In this document: positions 1 to 7,357 of the stretch, in pieces
How the letters are laid out: the number at the start of each line of letters is the position of its first letter
Numbering within the stretch: the stretch's first letter is position 1
NCBI GenBank assembly: GCA_021774435.1
Contig: JAJFJB010000428.1
Coordinates: 1-34,824, forward strand
Origin: Alphaproteobacteria bacterium
GTDB taxonomy: Bacteria; Pseudomonadota; Alphaproteobacteria; UBA8366; GCA-2717185
Reading direction: 5' to 3'
DNA length: 34,824 bases
Notes under the pieces: model-generated
What the model was told of the DNA's origin: nothing
The model's database searches: none
What the model saw: the letters and a program-made list of their open reading frames with translations, nothing else
Program-made: the position numbers and the translations under genes

Positions 1-105
1 CTTGGGGAGAGGGTTAGGGTGAGGGGAAACAACCTTACGGCTCTTATAACCCCCTCACCCACCCGCTTCGCGGGGCCCTCCCTCTCTCACAGGGAGAGAA
101 CAAAT
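1..105. repeat. Intergenic palindromic repeat (REP-like)
   Basis: Two partly complementary G-rich and C-rich arms face each other. One is GAGAGGGTTAGGGTGAGGGG near positions 8-27. The other runs through CCCCTCACCC and a GCTTCGC turn to CCCTCCCTCTC at about 50-95. Elements rich in CCCTCACCC and TTCGC are common between genes in alphaproteobacteria. It lies just upstream of the first gene and may continue to the left of the window. Copy number cannot be judged from one window. Confidence 0.5.
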
Positions 106-135
106 ACTAGAAATCAACACGGAGACGCGCGCGCC

Positions 136-1119
136 ATGACCGACCTTCACCAAGATGCCATCGTGATCGATGGTCTGATCATCTCCAACTGGAGCCGCGC
201 GGTCTTTGAGGACATGAAGCGCGGAGGCTTGACCGCGGCGAACTGCACCTGCTCCGTCTGGGACGGCTTCAAGGGCACGATGAAAAATATCGCGCAATGG
301 AAAATCTGGTTCGAAGAGCATGATGACCTGCTGCTCCAGGTCTTCACGACGGAAGATATCCGCCGCGCCAAACAGGAAGACAAAGTCGGCATCATTCTCG
401 GCTGGCAGAATACGGGTGGTATCGAAGACCGGGTCGATTTCCTGCGCCTATACAAGGAACTCGGCGTCGGCGTCATGCAGCTCACCTACAACACACAAAA
501 CCTGGTCGGCACCGGTTGCTGGGAAAGCGTCGATAGCGGCCTGTCCGATTTCGGCCGCGAGGTCATTGAGGAGATGAACCGGGTCGGCATTCTCGTTGAT
601 TTGTCGCATGTCGGGGCACAAACCAGCGAGGAAGCAATCCTGCATTCCAAAAAACCTGTGGCCTACACGCACTGTGCACCGAACGGCCTAAAGGATTATC
701 CGCGAAACAAGACCGACGAGCAGCTTCGCTTTATCGCCGACCGCGGTGGCTTTGTCGGGGTGTGCACCTACCCGCCCTTCCTGCCCTGGGGCACGGAAAC
801 CAACATCGACAACTGCATCGAAGAAATCGAGTACGTCATCAATGTCGTCGGCGAGGATTGTGTCGGCATCGGTACCGATTTCACCCAAGACCAGGACGCC
901 GCGTTCTTCGACTATCTGTCGCTCGACAAAGGCCATGGCCGCCGTCTGGTCCCGAAACGTCCTGGCGGCGTCACCAAAATGCCGGACGGCCTCAGCACGA
1001 TCGGCGAATTCCCGAACCTGACCGCGGCGATGGAAAAAGCCGGCTGGCCCGAGACCAAGATCCGCAAGATCATGGGCGAGAACTGGCTGCGCGTCCTCAA
1101 GGAAGTCTGGGGCGCCTAA
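136..1119 (+). CDS. Membrane dipeptidase-like protein (peptidase family M19) with altered metal site
   Basis: The 327-residue product has the renal/membrane dipeptidase fold signature. DLSHV (His158), the YTHC segment (His179) and GIGTDF (Asp248) match the second-metal and substrate ligands of M19 enzymes, which hydrolyse dipeptides at a two-zinc centre. The N-terminal HxD metal motif expected after D12-G13 is absent; the sequence there reads DGLIISN. The bridging glutamate position falls on Gln91 in GWQNTGG. The protein may therefore bind one metal or act on another substrate. The ATG at 136 is preferred over a longer reading from 19 because conserved sequence begins there and the upstream part lies in the palindromic repeat; GGAG lies about 11 nt upstream. 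No signal peptide is visible. The aldolase gene follows after 29 nt, so the two probably form an operon. Confidence 0.8.
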   Translation: MTDLHQDAIVIDGLIISNWSRAVFEDMKRGGLTAANCTCSVWDGFKGTMKNIAQWKIWFEEHDDLLLQVFTTEDIRRAKQEDKVGIILGWQNTGGIEDRVDFLRLYKELGVGVMQLTYNTQNLVGTGCWESVDSGLSDFGREVIEEMNRVGILVDLSHVGAQTSEEAILHSKKPVAYTHCAPNGLKDYPRNKTDEQLRFIADRGGFVGVCTYPPFLPWGTETNIDNCIEEIEYVINVVGEDCVGIGTDFTQDQDAAFFDYLSLDKGHGRRLVPKRPGGVTKMPDGLSTIGEFPNLTAAMEKAGWPETKIRKIMGENWLRVLKEVWGA

Positions 1120-1148
1120 GCAGCGAATGAATAAACAGGGAGAGTGAA

Positions 1149-1937
1149 ATGACCGTCACGCAAAACCACGTCAAACAGCAACTCGCCGCAGGCAAACTGG
1201 CACTGGGGCTGGGTGTGCTGCAATCACGCAAAGTCGACATCGCCAAGATCGCCAAGACCTGCGGTTACGACTGGCTGTTTGTCGACCTGGAACATAGCGC
1301 GATGGACTTGGATACCGCGTCGCAGATTTGCGTTGCCGCCCTGGATGTCGGCGTGACGCCGCTGGTCCGCGTACCGGGGCATGAGCATTTCCATGCCGCG
1401 CGCATCCTCGACAACGGCGCAATGGGCATCGTTGTGCCTCACGTCGATACGGTCGAAGAAGCACGGGCGGCCGTCGATCACGTTAAATTCCCGCCGATCG
1501 GCCACCGGTCCATGACCGGCGGACTATCGCAACTCGGGTTCGCCAGCCTCCCGGTTGCCGAACAGCCAAAGGTCATGAACGAGCAGACTATGGTCGTGAT
1601 CATGCTCGAAACGCCAACGGCTATTGAGAACGCCGACGCGATCGCCGCCGTCGACGGTGTCGACGTCATGCTGATTGGTACGAACGATCTCGCGGCCGAG
1701 ATGGGTATTCCCGGTCAATTCGATCATGCGCGCATTGAGGAAGCCTATGACACAGCGCTTGCCGCTGCGAAGAAACACGGCAAACATGTCGGACTTGGTG
1801 GGATTTACGACGAAGCGCTGGTGACGAAGTTCGTGGAAAAAGGCGTCAATTTTATACTCGGTGGAGCGGATCTTGGCTTCCTGATGTCGGCGGCGAGTGC
1901 CCGCAGTTCGTTCTTGCGGAGTCTCGAAGACAATTAG
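1149..1937 (+). CDS. HpcH/HpaI-family aldolase
   Basis: A 262-residue cytoplasmic enzyme of the HpcH/HpaI family. These are class II, divalent-metal-dependent pyruvate aldolases that cleave or form 2-keto-4-hydroxy acids. Visible landmarks are FVDLEHS (Glu48, catalytic-type His49), LVRVPG (Arg74), GIVVPHVDTVEEA (about 93-105), MLETPTAIEN (metal ligand Glu154) and LIGTNDLAAEMG (metal ligand Asp180). These correspond to the His45/Arg70/Glu149/Asp175 set known for HpaI. Length is normal. The ATG follows AGGGAGAG with good spacing. Placement just after the M19-like gene suggests a shared catabolic role, but the actual substrate cannot be read from the sequence. Family is secure, substrate unknown. 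Confidence 0.9.
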   Translation: MTVTQNHVKQQLAAGKLALGLGVLQSRKVDIAKIAKTCGYDWLFVDLEHSAMDLDTASQICVAALDVGVTPLVRVPGHEHFHAARILDNGAMGIVVPHVDTVEEARAAVDHVKFPPIGHRSMTGGLSQLGFASLPVAEQPKVMNEQTMVVIMLETPTAIENADAIAAVDGVDVMLIGTNDLAAEMGIPGQFDHARIEEAYDTALAAAKKHGKHVGLGGIYDEALVTKFVEKGVNFILGGADLGFLMSAASARSSFLRSLEDN

Positions 1938-2252
1938 CCGCTACAAGCAGCGCAAAAATTTGGAAATCAAGTATCACCGGCGTCTCGGCGGTCGTGCGGA
2001 CACAAGATACCCGCCGCCGTTCGTGCTTTCTACGTAGGGTAACGCGACCTTCACCGTGGCCTCTCCCACTAATTTTCGACATCTCGTTCAGCAGGATTGG
2101 CGTTCACCGTTGCGCGCCATTGTGCCTCTTCGGGCGAATTTTCAAGCAATCGCATCGGATTTCACGCTGGCAAATTGTTACGTTTCAGTAGTTTGATGGT
2201 GATAGCACCCTGAGATCAGGCTGCGCAGAGCCTTCATCCTGTAACAACCCCC
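1938..2252. other. Intergenic region without recognised feature
   Basis: About 315 bases between the aldolase stop and the oxygenase pseudogene. I saw no convincing ORF with a ribosome binding site, no strong hairpin with a T-run and no clear promoter. It may hold decayed sequence belonging to the neighbouring pseudogene. Confidence 0.4.
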
Positions 2253-3037
2253 TTGAGCGAGCGAAAGATGCAGACCACAGACTTGGGCCAGGCATTGGAA
2301 CTCGCGTTTCAACATCACAGTTCAGGTAAATGGCGGCAGGCGGAAACTCTGAACAGCCAGATTTACAATCTTCGTGCCGCGGCGATCAACGCGTTTGCAG
2401 CAGATCAATGGAACAGGAAGAACCCCGATCCCTTTTGCAAGCGGCCCCTTTATTTTATACGCGTTTACAACGCCTTAGATTGAAAATTGGACAGCACGAA
2501 ATTTCTGAAACAACTGGCGGGTGCGCTTGAAAAACAAGCCGTGATATGGGAACCGTTCGGGAAATCGACGGTATCGGGATTTCAAACGCCAGCGGTATTG
2601 TTCGAGGATCCAACAGGACCGCTTGCCGATCTAAAACGGATCGTCGAAGAAAAAATCAAACTATATCGTGTCGAGACCGTCTCCGAGAATTGCGGATTTA
2701 TAGACTCGTTTCCAGAGTCATTCTCGCTCAACGCCTGGTTTGGCAGGCTTTTGAAAGGCGGATATAGAATTCCGCATATACATCCGAGCGGTTGGCTCAG
2801 TGGGGTTTTCTACCTGCGATGCCCTGAGCTCGGCGATCGCGAAGAAGGTGCGATTGAGTTCTCCTTATGGGGATACGGCTATCCGGTTTTGGATGAAGGT
2901 ATCCAAAACACCCACACCACCCAAAGAATGGTGATATCGTGCTGTTTCCCTCGTCGCTATTTCACGGCACGATTCCTTTCAACACCGACGAAGACAGATT
3001 GATCATCGCATTCGACGTGGTGCCGCGCGCAAAATAA
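2253..3037 (+). pseudogene. Broken TPR / 2OG-Fe(II) oxygenase gene (PF13759-like)
   Basis: Three pieces of one protein can be read. From a TTG at 2253 comes a single TPR-like start (LGQALELAFQHHSSGKWRQA), then a junction to the segment before the oxygenase domain. This frame stops at TGA 2481-2483. The same frame continues after the stop (2487 onward) into the oxygenase domain with the iron-ligand segment IPHIHPSGWLSGVFYL. The frame is lost again near 2911-2930. In another frame the family's conserved end follows, GDIVLFPSSLFHGTIPF with its second His, and it closes at TAA 3037. Related proteins carry many TPR units before this domain; here only one remnant precedes it, which suggests an internal deletion. 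The stop, the frameshift and the short TPR part together support a pseudogene. Sequencing error could explain one lesion but hardly all three. Confidence 0.75.
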
Positions 3038-3147
3038 TATTCCACCCCGTATCGAGACCCATTGTCCGCCATTGATTGGGCATTTCATTGCGGGGGCCCA
3101 TTGCCACGCCTATAGTCGCCAAAATTACCAATTCATCAGGAAACGAA

Positions 3148-3768
3148 ATGCTTAAACTATATTATTCGCCGGGCTCCTGTGCTCTTGCGTCGCACATCGC
3201 GTTGGAGGAAGCAGGCGAGTCGTATGAGGCAATCCGGATCGATTTCGGCGCCGAGGAACAACGAAAGCCGGAATATCTATCGATTAACCCCAAGGGGCGG
3301 GTTCCCGCGCTTATCACCGCACGGGGTATCCTGACCGAAACACCGGCCATTCTTCTATTCATCGCCCAGAACCGTCCCCAGTCCAGGCTTGCACCGCTGG
3401 ACGACATATTCGATCTCGCCAGGCTGCAAGCGTTCAACAGCTACCTCTGTTCTACCGTACATGTCGCCCATGCGCATCGTGGGCGGGGCCATCGTTGGGC
3501 GGACGACCCTGCAGCCATCTCGGAAATGCAGCGCAAAGTCCCCGAGTCCGTCGGCGCTTGTTTCGAGCTGATCGAAAGTGAGATGTTCGAAGGTCCCTGG
3601 GTGATGGGCGACACCTATAGCGTTTGCGACCCTTATCTGTACACGGTCGCGAGATGGCTCGAAGGTGACAAGGTAGACACAACAAAGCTTCCCAAGACGA
3701 TGGCGCATATGCAGCGCATGGAAGCACGTCCAGCTGTCAAAATGGTCTTAGACAACCACTTCGGCTAG
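3148..3768 (+). CDS. Glutathione S-transferase, beta-type
   Basis: A 206-residue soluble GST. The N-terminal thioredoxin-fold part begins KLYYSPGSCALASHIALEEAG, close to bacterial beta-class enzymes, with Cys11 at the catalytic cysteine position. NPKGRVPALI gives the cis-proline (about residues 51-60), and TETPAILLFIAQ holds the glutathione gamma-glutamyl contact region. The C-terminal helical domain follows, ending AHMQRMEARPAVKMVL. The ATG at 3148 is chosen because AGGAAACGAA stands just upstream and the fold starts at this Met; an in-frame reading from 3076 adds non-conserved sequence. It stands alone on the plus strand between a pseudogene and a minus-strand gene. It probably conjugates or reduces electrophiles with glutathione; the substrate is unknown. 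Confidence 0.88.
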   Translation: MLKLYYSPGSCALASHIALEEAGESYEAIRIDFGAEEQRKPEYLSINPKGRVPALITARGILTETPAILLFIAQNRPQSRLAPLDDIFDLARLQAFNSYLCSTVHVAHAHRGRGHRWADDPAAISEMQRKVPESVGACFELIESEMFEGPWVMGDTYSVCDPYLYTVARWLEGDKVDTTKLPKTMAHMQRMEARPAVKMVLDNHFG

Positions 3769-3956
3769 GTAACCTCAACCTTTCAGGACGAGTGCCCTTG
3801 GTCTTTCGAGTTAGCCAATGTTGCCTCGTCGTTAACTTCCCCCGAAACGACCGTTTCTAACCCTTATCCGATTAACACACATTCGTCACATTAGTTGAGC
3901 CGTTATCTTAAAAGCGCCCGCATCGTTCTCGGCGCCGCCTACTAAAAATTTTGATC

Positions 3957-3971
3957 CTCGCTATGAGCGAG
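3957..3971 (-). terminator. Weak hairpin over the stop codon of the small minus-strand gene
   Basis: CTCGCT and AGCGAG are separated by three bases. On the minus strand this stem spans the stop codon and is followed by GATCAAAATTTTTAG. The stem is only 6 bp and the T-run starts several bases away, so this is a weak candidate terminator. Confidence 0.25.
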
Positions 3972-4167
3972 CGCAGCACGTTTCCGCAAAATTTTGTGCG
4001 CGATTGAGCGTTTCGAGTTCCGCGACATGACGCTTGATCAGATCTTCCGTCTCCTGAGCGGGAAGCAATAGAGCAGACCGTTCGGCTTTCTTGCTATGCT
4101 GACTAAGCAACGGCGAAAGCTCGAATGTCGTCCCTTGAATGAAATCGTATATCTGCGTGCAACCCAT
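3961..4167 (-). CDS. Small hypothetical protein behind an FNR-type box
   Basis: A 68-residue product beginning MGCTQIYDFIQGTTFEL and ending ETCCARS. I recognise no family. It is hydrophilic, has no signal peptide or membrane helix, and its C-terminal half (about residues 35-60) looks helical and charged. The ATG at 4167 is preferred because AGGAAGG stands about 8 nt upstream; two in-frame ATGs at 4188 and 4176 are alternatives. It lies downstream of the histidine kinase on the same strand, but a 14-bp perfect FNR/FixK-type palindrome at 4225-4238 suggests a promoter of its own. Its centre is about 64 nt before the start codon, which would place transcription start near 4190 if the box acts at -41.5. 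Existence of the gene is likely but not proven. Confidence 0.45.
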   Translation of the reverse strand: MGCTQIYDFIQGTTFELSPLLSQHSKKAERSALLLPAQETEDLIKRHVAELETLNRAQNFAETCCARS

Positions 4168-4224
4168 TTTCCTCATCCTTCCTTGCATCCAAGGACAGAT
4201 TGCACGCGTATGCGGGGGTCATCT

Positions 4225-4238
4225 TTGACTTAGGTCAA
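4225..4238 (-). promoter_or_regulatory. FNR/FixK/DNR-type binding site
   Basis: TTGACTTAGGTCAA is a perfect inverted repeat, TTGAC-N4-GTCAA. This matches the TTGAT/C-N4-G/ATCAA consensus of the CRP/FNR superfamily regulators that act under low oxygen or nitric oxide. It lies between the histidine kinase stop (4292) and the small gene start (4167), at a distance from the small gene that suits class II activation. No good -10 box is obvious downstream, which is common at activator-dependent promoters. Binding is inferred from the pattern only. Confidence 0.55.
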
Positions 4239-4291
4239 ATTCCGAAAGCATTTAGCCTCAAGCTAATTCGTCAAATCCGAAGCTGTTCACG

Positions 4292-6076
4292 CTAGGCGTT
4301 TTTGTTGAACCGGCGCTCATAGGGAAAGCTAACGGTTGCTGTCGTCCCCACCCCCGATTCGCTGCTTAACTGAAGGCTACCTCCATGTCTTTCCACAATT
4401 TTTTTGGCGATGGAAAGACCAAGGCCATTACCTTCCTCAGAACTAGTTGATGCACCCTGCAGTCGAACAAAGGGTTCCTGTACTCGATTAATGTCGCCGT
4501 CGCAAATGCCCTCTCCGCAATCACTAACGCGGAAACCAATTTCACCCCTTTCACCAACTTCTGGCGCCAGCGTGACAACAGTGTTTCGGCGGGTGAACTT
4601 GAGTGCATTCGAGAGCAAATTCAAAAGGATCTGTCGAACTAATCGTTTGTCACCTTCAAGCCAGAACTCCCCTTCAGGCACCAGCAATTCGAAAGTGACG
4701 TTTTTAACCGCCGCTTGATTGCACAGCATGCGGGTACTTTCTTCTACGACCCCGTATAAGTCGAAAACCTGTTCGTCTAGCTCGAGTCGACCGGCCTCCA
4801 TTCTCGAAAATTCTAGGATTTCCGAAACTAATTCCAGCAGGATTTTACCGCTTCGATGTATATCACCTACATACTCATTATATCGTTCGTGGCCTAACGG
4901 CCCAAACGCCTCATTCTCCAAAATTTCAGAGAATCCGATTATGGCGTTCAGCGGGGTGCGCAGTTCGTGGCTGAAATGCGCCAGGAATTCCGATTTTACT
5001 AGGTTGGCCTTTTCCGCTTCTTCCTTGGCAGCAAGCAATACGGCCTCCGTTCGTTTCCGTTCGGTAATGTCTTGGATAATGGCGAAGAAGACAGGAGTTG
5101 ATTCCGACCGCGCCAGTTGGAGATGGACATGAACATTGTATGTCGTGCCATCTTTTCGAGCGTGAATAGTCTCGAACTCCAAGGCGTCTCGCGTTCCTTC
5201 ATGTAGAGGTCTGATCAGTTGAGTGAACTCCTCTTCATTGAACATCGGCTTGATATCTATTGGCGTCATTTCGCAAATCTCCGCCATTGAATACCCAAGA
5301 TTTTCGCGGGCACCTCGATTGACTTGTATGAATCGGAGCGTTTCACTATCGAACACATAAATCTCGTTGTCCGAATCCTCAACGATCCGGCCAAGACGGG
5401 CATTCAGTTCTTCTGCTCGCCGACGATCTGTAATATTCCGGGCAATTCCTTCGACGCCAAGAAAGTCGCCATTGTCATCAAGCAAAACACGAGCATTTGT
5501 CTCTACAAGGACACGACTACCGTCCTTGTGACGAAGCGGCGACATATAACCCCGTATCTGCCCGCCATTCTCCTTGATCTGCCTGAGAAGCTCATCGCGA
5601 TCCGAAGGCCGGACATATAAACTGGCAAGGGCCTTGCCGATTAGTTCATCGATTGAATAACCGAGCAAACTGGTGGCAGATTGCGAGGCGATTATAATTC
5701 GCCCTTCAACGTCGGTCCGATAAAACGTATCCGCCATGTTGTCTAAGATGCCGCGGTAAGTAGCTTCGCTGGCACGCAACGCGGCTTCTGCCTTTCTCCT
5801 CGCGACAAACATTGGCCGGATAGATGTGACACCGACAAGCAGCAATCCCGAGATCGATAGGGCAACGAGTTCGGCAGATAAATTTGGCGGCTGCGTAAGG
5901 TCTCCGATAACGGCGTGATAAAAAGTTATCGACCGGCGCGCGCCCATGAGCAGCAATGCCCCAGCAATAAGTAACCACGCGAAGAGCCAACCTGTAGTTC
6001 GCACGAGCCGAAGGGCCATTACCGCCGCAGCCACTTGCAGCAAAATGGATGCGCCCAGAACAGATAACGAAATCAA
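4292..6076 (-). CDS. Membrane-anchored PAS sensor histidine kinase, orphan
   Basis: A 594-residue sensor kinase. Hydrophobic segments at about 2-22, 28-46 and 68-85 anchor it in the inner membrane, with almost no periplasmic domain. Two PAS domains follow (about 100-217 and 225-340), each ending in the usual GVEGIARNITDRRR or FAIIQDITERKR linker. Next is the dimerisation/phosphoacceptor segment FSHELRTPLNAIIGF with His370. The ATPase domain shows N box NLLSNALKFT (486-495), G1 VSDCGEGI (517-524), F box PFVRL and G2 GNGLGLSIAKKI (549-560). There is no receiver domain and no response-regulator gene beside it, so its partner lies elsewhere. The start is a TTG with GGGGAGG six bases upstream. PAS domains without visible heme or flavin motifs leave the signal unknown; the intracellular PAS layout suggests redox, oxygen or energy sensing. 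Confidence 0.93.
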   Translation of the reverse strand: MISLSVLGASILLQVAAAVMALRLVRTTGWLFAWLLIAGALLLMGARRSITFYHAVIGDLTQPPNLSAELVALSISGLLLVGVTSIRPMFVARRKAEAALRASEATYRGILDNMADTFYRTDVEGRIIIASQSATSLLGYSIDELIGKALASLYVRPSDRDELLRQIKENGGQIRGYMSPLRHKDGSRVLVETNARVLLDDNGDFLGVEGIARNITDRRRAEELNARLGRIVEDSDNEIYVFDSETLRFIQVNRGARENLGYSMAEICEMTPIDIKPMFNEEEFTQLIRPLHEGTRDALEFETIHARKDGTTYNVHVHLQLARSESTPVFFAIIQDITERKRTEAVLLAAKEEAEKANLVKSEFLAHFSHELRTPLNAIIGFSEILENEAFGPLGHERYNEYVGDIHRSGKILLELVSEILEFSRMEAGRLELDEQVFDLYGVVEESTRMLCNQAAVKNVTFELLVPEGEFWLEGDKRLVRQILLNLLSNALKFTRRNTVVTLAPEVGERGEIGFRVSDCGEGICDGDINRVQEPFVRLQGASTSSEEGNGLGLSIAKKIVERHGGSLQLSSESGVGTTATVSFPYERRFNKNA

Positions 6077-6497
6077 TGCACGCCTCCCCAGTCAGGAACA
6101 CGTCAAAATCAATAAAGACGATATCTCACTTGCAACGAAAACGACTAGTTGAAATAGGCTAGCTTGGGTATCGACGGATCGTGAAATTCCAAATAACGTT
6201 GAAATATTACAAGGTATTTATTCCGTTAACCTTAACAGCATTGTTTAAAACATGCTCTCTCAAAGTTGAATTTCATTAGTTCTACAAATATTTATGGCAT
6301 AGCGACCATATAGTAACGGCCCCTGTTTAGCGCTGACATTTTGATTGTGAGGACACGATCAAGAATAGTCATGTGCCTTCATAATCGCGCCCCGAGAACA
6401 TTCACTTTTCTGCGATCTCATTGCGCGCGGTAGCGGGTTAGGGCACTCTTCCCAAACAGGAGCCAAAACCAACTGCGCTCAATTCAGGGAGTAACCC
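6077..6497. other. AT-rich divergent promoter region
   Basis: About 420 bases between the minus-strand histidine kinase and the plus-strand DUF302 gene. It is clearly more AT-rich than the flanking genes and should hold both promoters. The one structure I can point to is the inverted repeat at 6341-6362. I saw no ORF with a ribosome binding site. Confidence 0.5.
6341..6362 (+). promoter_or_regulatory. Inverted repeat, candidate operator
   Basis: Arms TTGATTGTG and CACGATCAA are separated by AGGA and pair at 8 of 9 positions. The 22-bp dyad is the size of a dimeric regulator site and lies about 136 nt before the DUF302 start codon. The regulator is unknown. The arm spacing does not fit an FNR box. 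Confidence 0.35.
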
Positions 6498-6947
6498 ATG
6501 CGCCTTTTAATACTCGCTTTCGCCATGCTTTTTGGCGCCTTTTCCATAGCACATGCCGGCGAAGGTCTTGTTGTCAAATCGAGTCCGTACAGCGTTTCGG
6601 AGACACTCGACCGCCTTGAAGGGATCTTCAAGAAAAAGGGCATTACCGTCTTCGCCCGGGTCGATCATGCCGCCGGCGCCGCGAAGATCGGCAAGACCAT
6701 GGAACCGACCCAGTTGCTGATCTTCGGCAACCCCAAGCTCGGCACACCGTTGATGGAAAGCCAGCGCAAAATTGGCATCGCGTTGCCGCTAAAAGTTCTC
6801 GCCTGGGAAGCCAACGGCAAGGTTAACATCGCCTACACGAAACCCTCGCAACTCGCCAGGCGCTACGGCGTCGTGGATCGCGATCCGGTTCTGGCAAAAA
6901 TGGCCGGAGCCTTGAATAATTTGACAAATGCGGCCATCAAAAAATAG
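6498..6947 (+). CDS. Exported DUF302 domain protein
   Basis: A 149-residue protein with an N-terminal signal peptide (hydrophobic about residues 3-16, likely cleavage after SIAHA at about 20/21). A single DUF302 domain makes up the rest. Family features are GLVVKSSPYSVSETLDRLEGIFKKKGITVFARVDHAAGA, PTQLLIFGNPKLGTPLM, then IALPLKVLAWE and the closing AGALNNLTNAA. It probably works in the periplasm. DUF302 proteins have no agreed biochemical function. The ATG follows CAGGGAG with good spacing. It is monocistronic and converges on the lipoprotein gene, with only 17 nt between the two stops. Confidence 0.88.
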   Translation: MRLLILAFAMLFGAFSIAHAGEGLVVKSSPYSVSETLDRLEGIFKKKGITVFARVDHAAGAAKIGKTMEPTQLLIFGNPKLGTPLMESQRKIGIALPLKVLAWEANGKVNIAYTKPSQLARRYGVVDRDPVLAKMAGALNNLTNAAIKK

Positions 6948-6964
6948 GGAAAAACAAACGTCGG

Positions 6965-7357
6965 TCAGTCACTACGCAACCGCCGCAGGGTGCTGCGTTG
7001 TCGGGCTCTTAAATCCCGGAGCCGGCGTCTATCGACAGCCCTCACATCGTCACCATCGAAATGCTCCCGACGCTTGAGTGTTTTAATCTCAGCATTCACA
7101 CGCCGTCGGTCATCCTGCAGCACGCGTCGTTCATATTTTGAGAGGGGCGTTTTCGACTTTACGCTTGGTTCGGCAGGGGCTGGATCAAACCGTCGCCGCG
7201 GACGTGGATCCGAACGGTCAATGATTACGGTCTCCCTTGGCGCCGGCACGGCGATAGATTTTTGCGTGGGCATCCCAGGACTCCAAACCGGTGTATCGTC
7301 CGGGCTGGCGCATGCGGCCAGACCGAGAAATACAAAACCAAGAGGAAGCCATCTCAC
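6965..7357 (-). CDS. Small Arg-rich lipoprotein coupled to glcF
   Basis: A 130-residue predicted lipoprotein. The N-terminus (M)RWLPLGFVFLGLAAC ends in a lipobox LAAC with lipidation expected at Cys16. A Pro-rich linker follows, then a strongly basic helical C-terminus (ERRVLQDDRRRVNAEIKTLKRRE, later RRLRDLRARQR), likely coiled-coil and able to bind an acidic surface such as nucleic acid, LPS or membrane. The start is taken as GTG at 7357, which overlaps the glcF stop in GTGA; a longer in-frame reading to 7423 would extend into glcF and place sequence before the signal peptide. The overlap implies translational coupling to the glycolate oxidase genes. I know no defined family. A link to glycolate oxidation is inferred from position only. 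Confidence 0.7.
   Translation of the reverse strand: MRWLPLGFVFLGLAACASPDDTPVWSPGMPTQKSIAVPAPRETVIIDRSDPRPRRRFDPAPAEPSVKSKTPLSKYERRVLQDDRRRVNAEIKTLKRREHFDGDDVRAVDRRRLRDLRARQRSTLRRLRSD

Noticed and set aside
2487-3002. Oxygenase fragment read as an intact 171-residue gene
   Set aside because: It begins after an in-frame stop, loses the family C-terminus by frameshift and lacks the second iron ligand.
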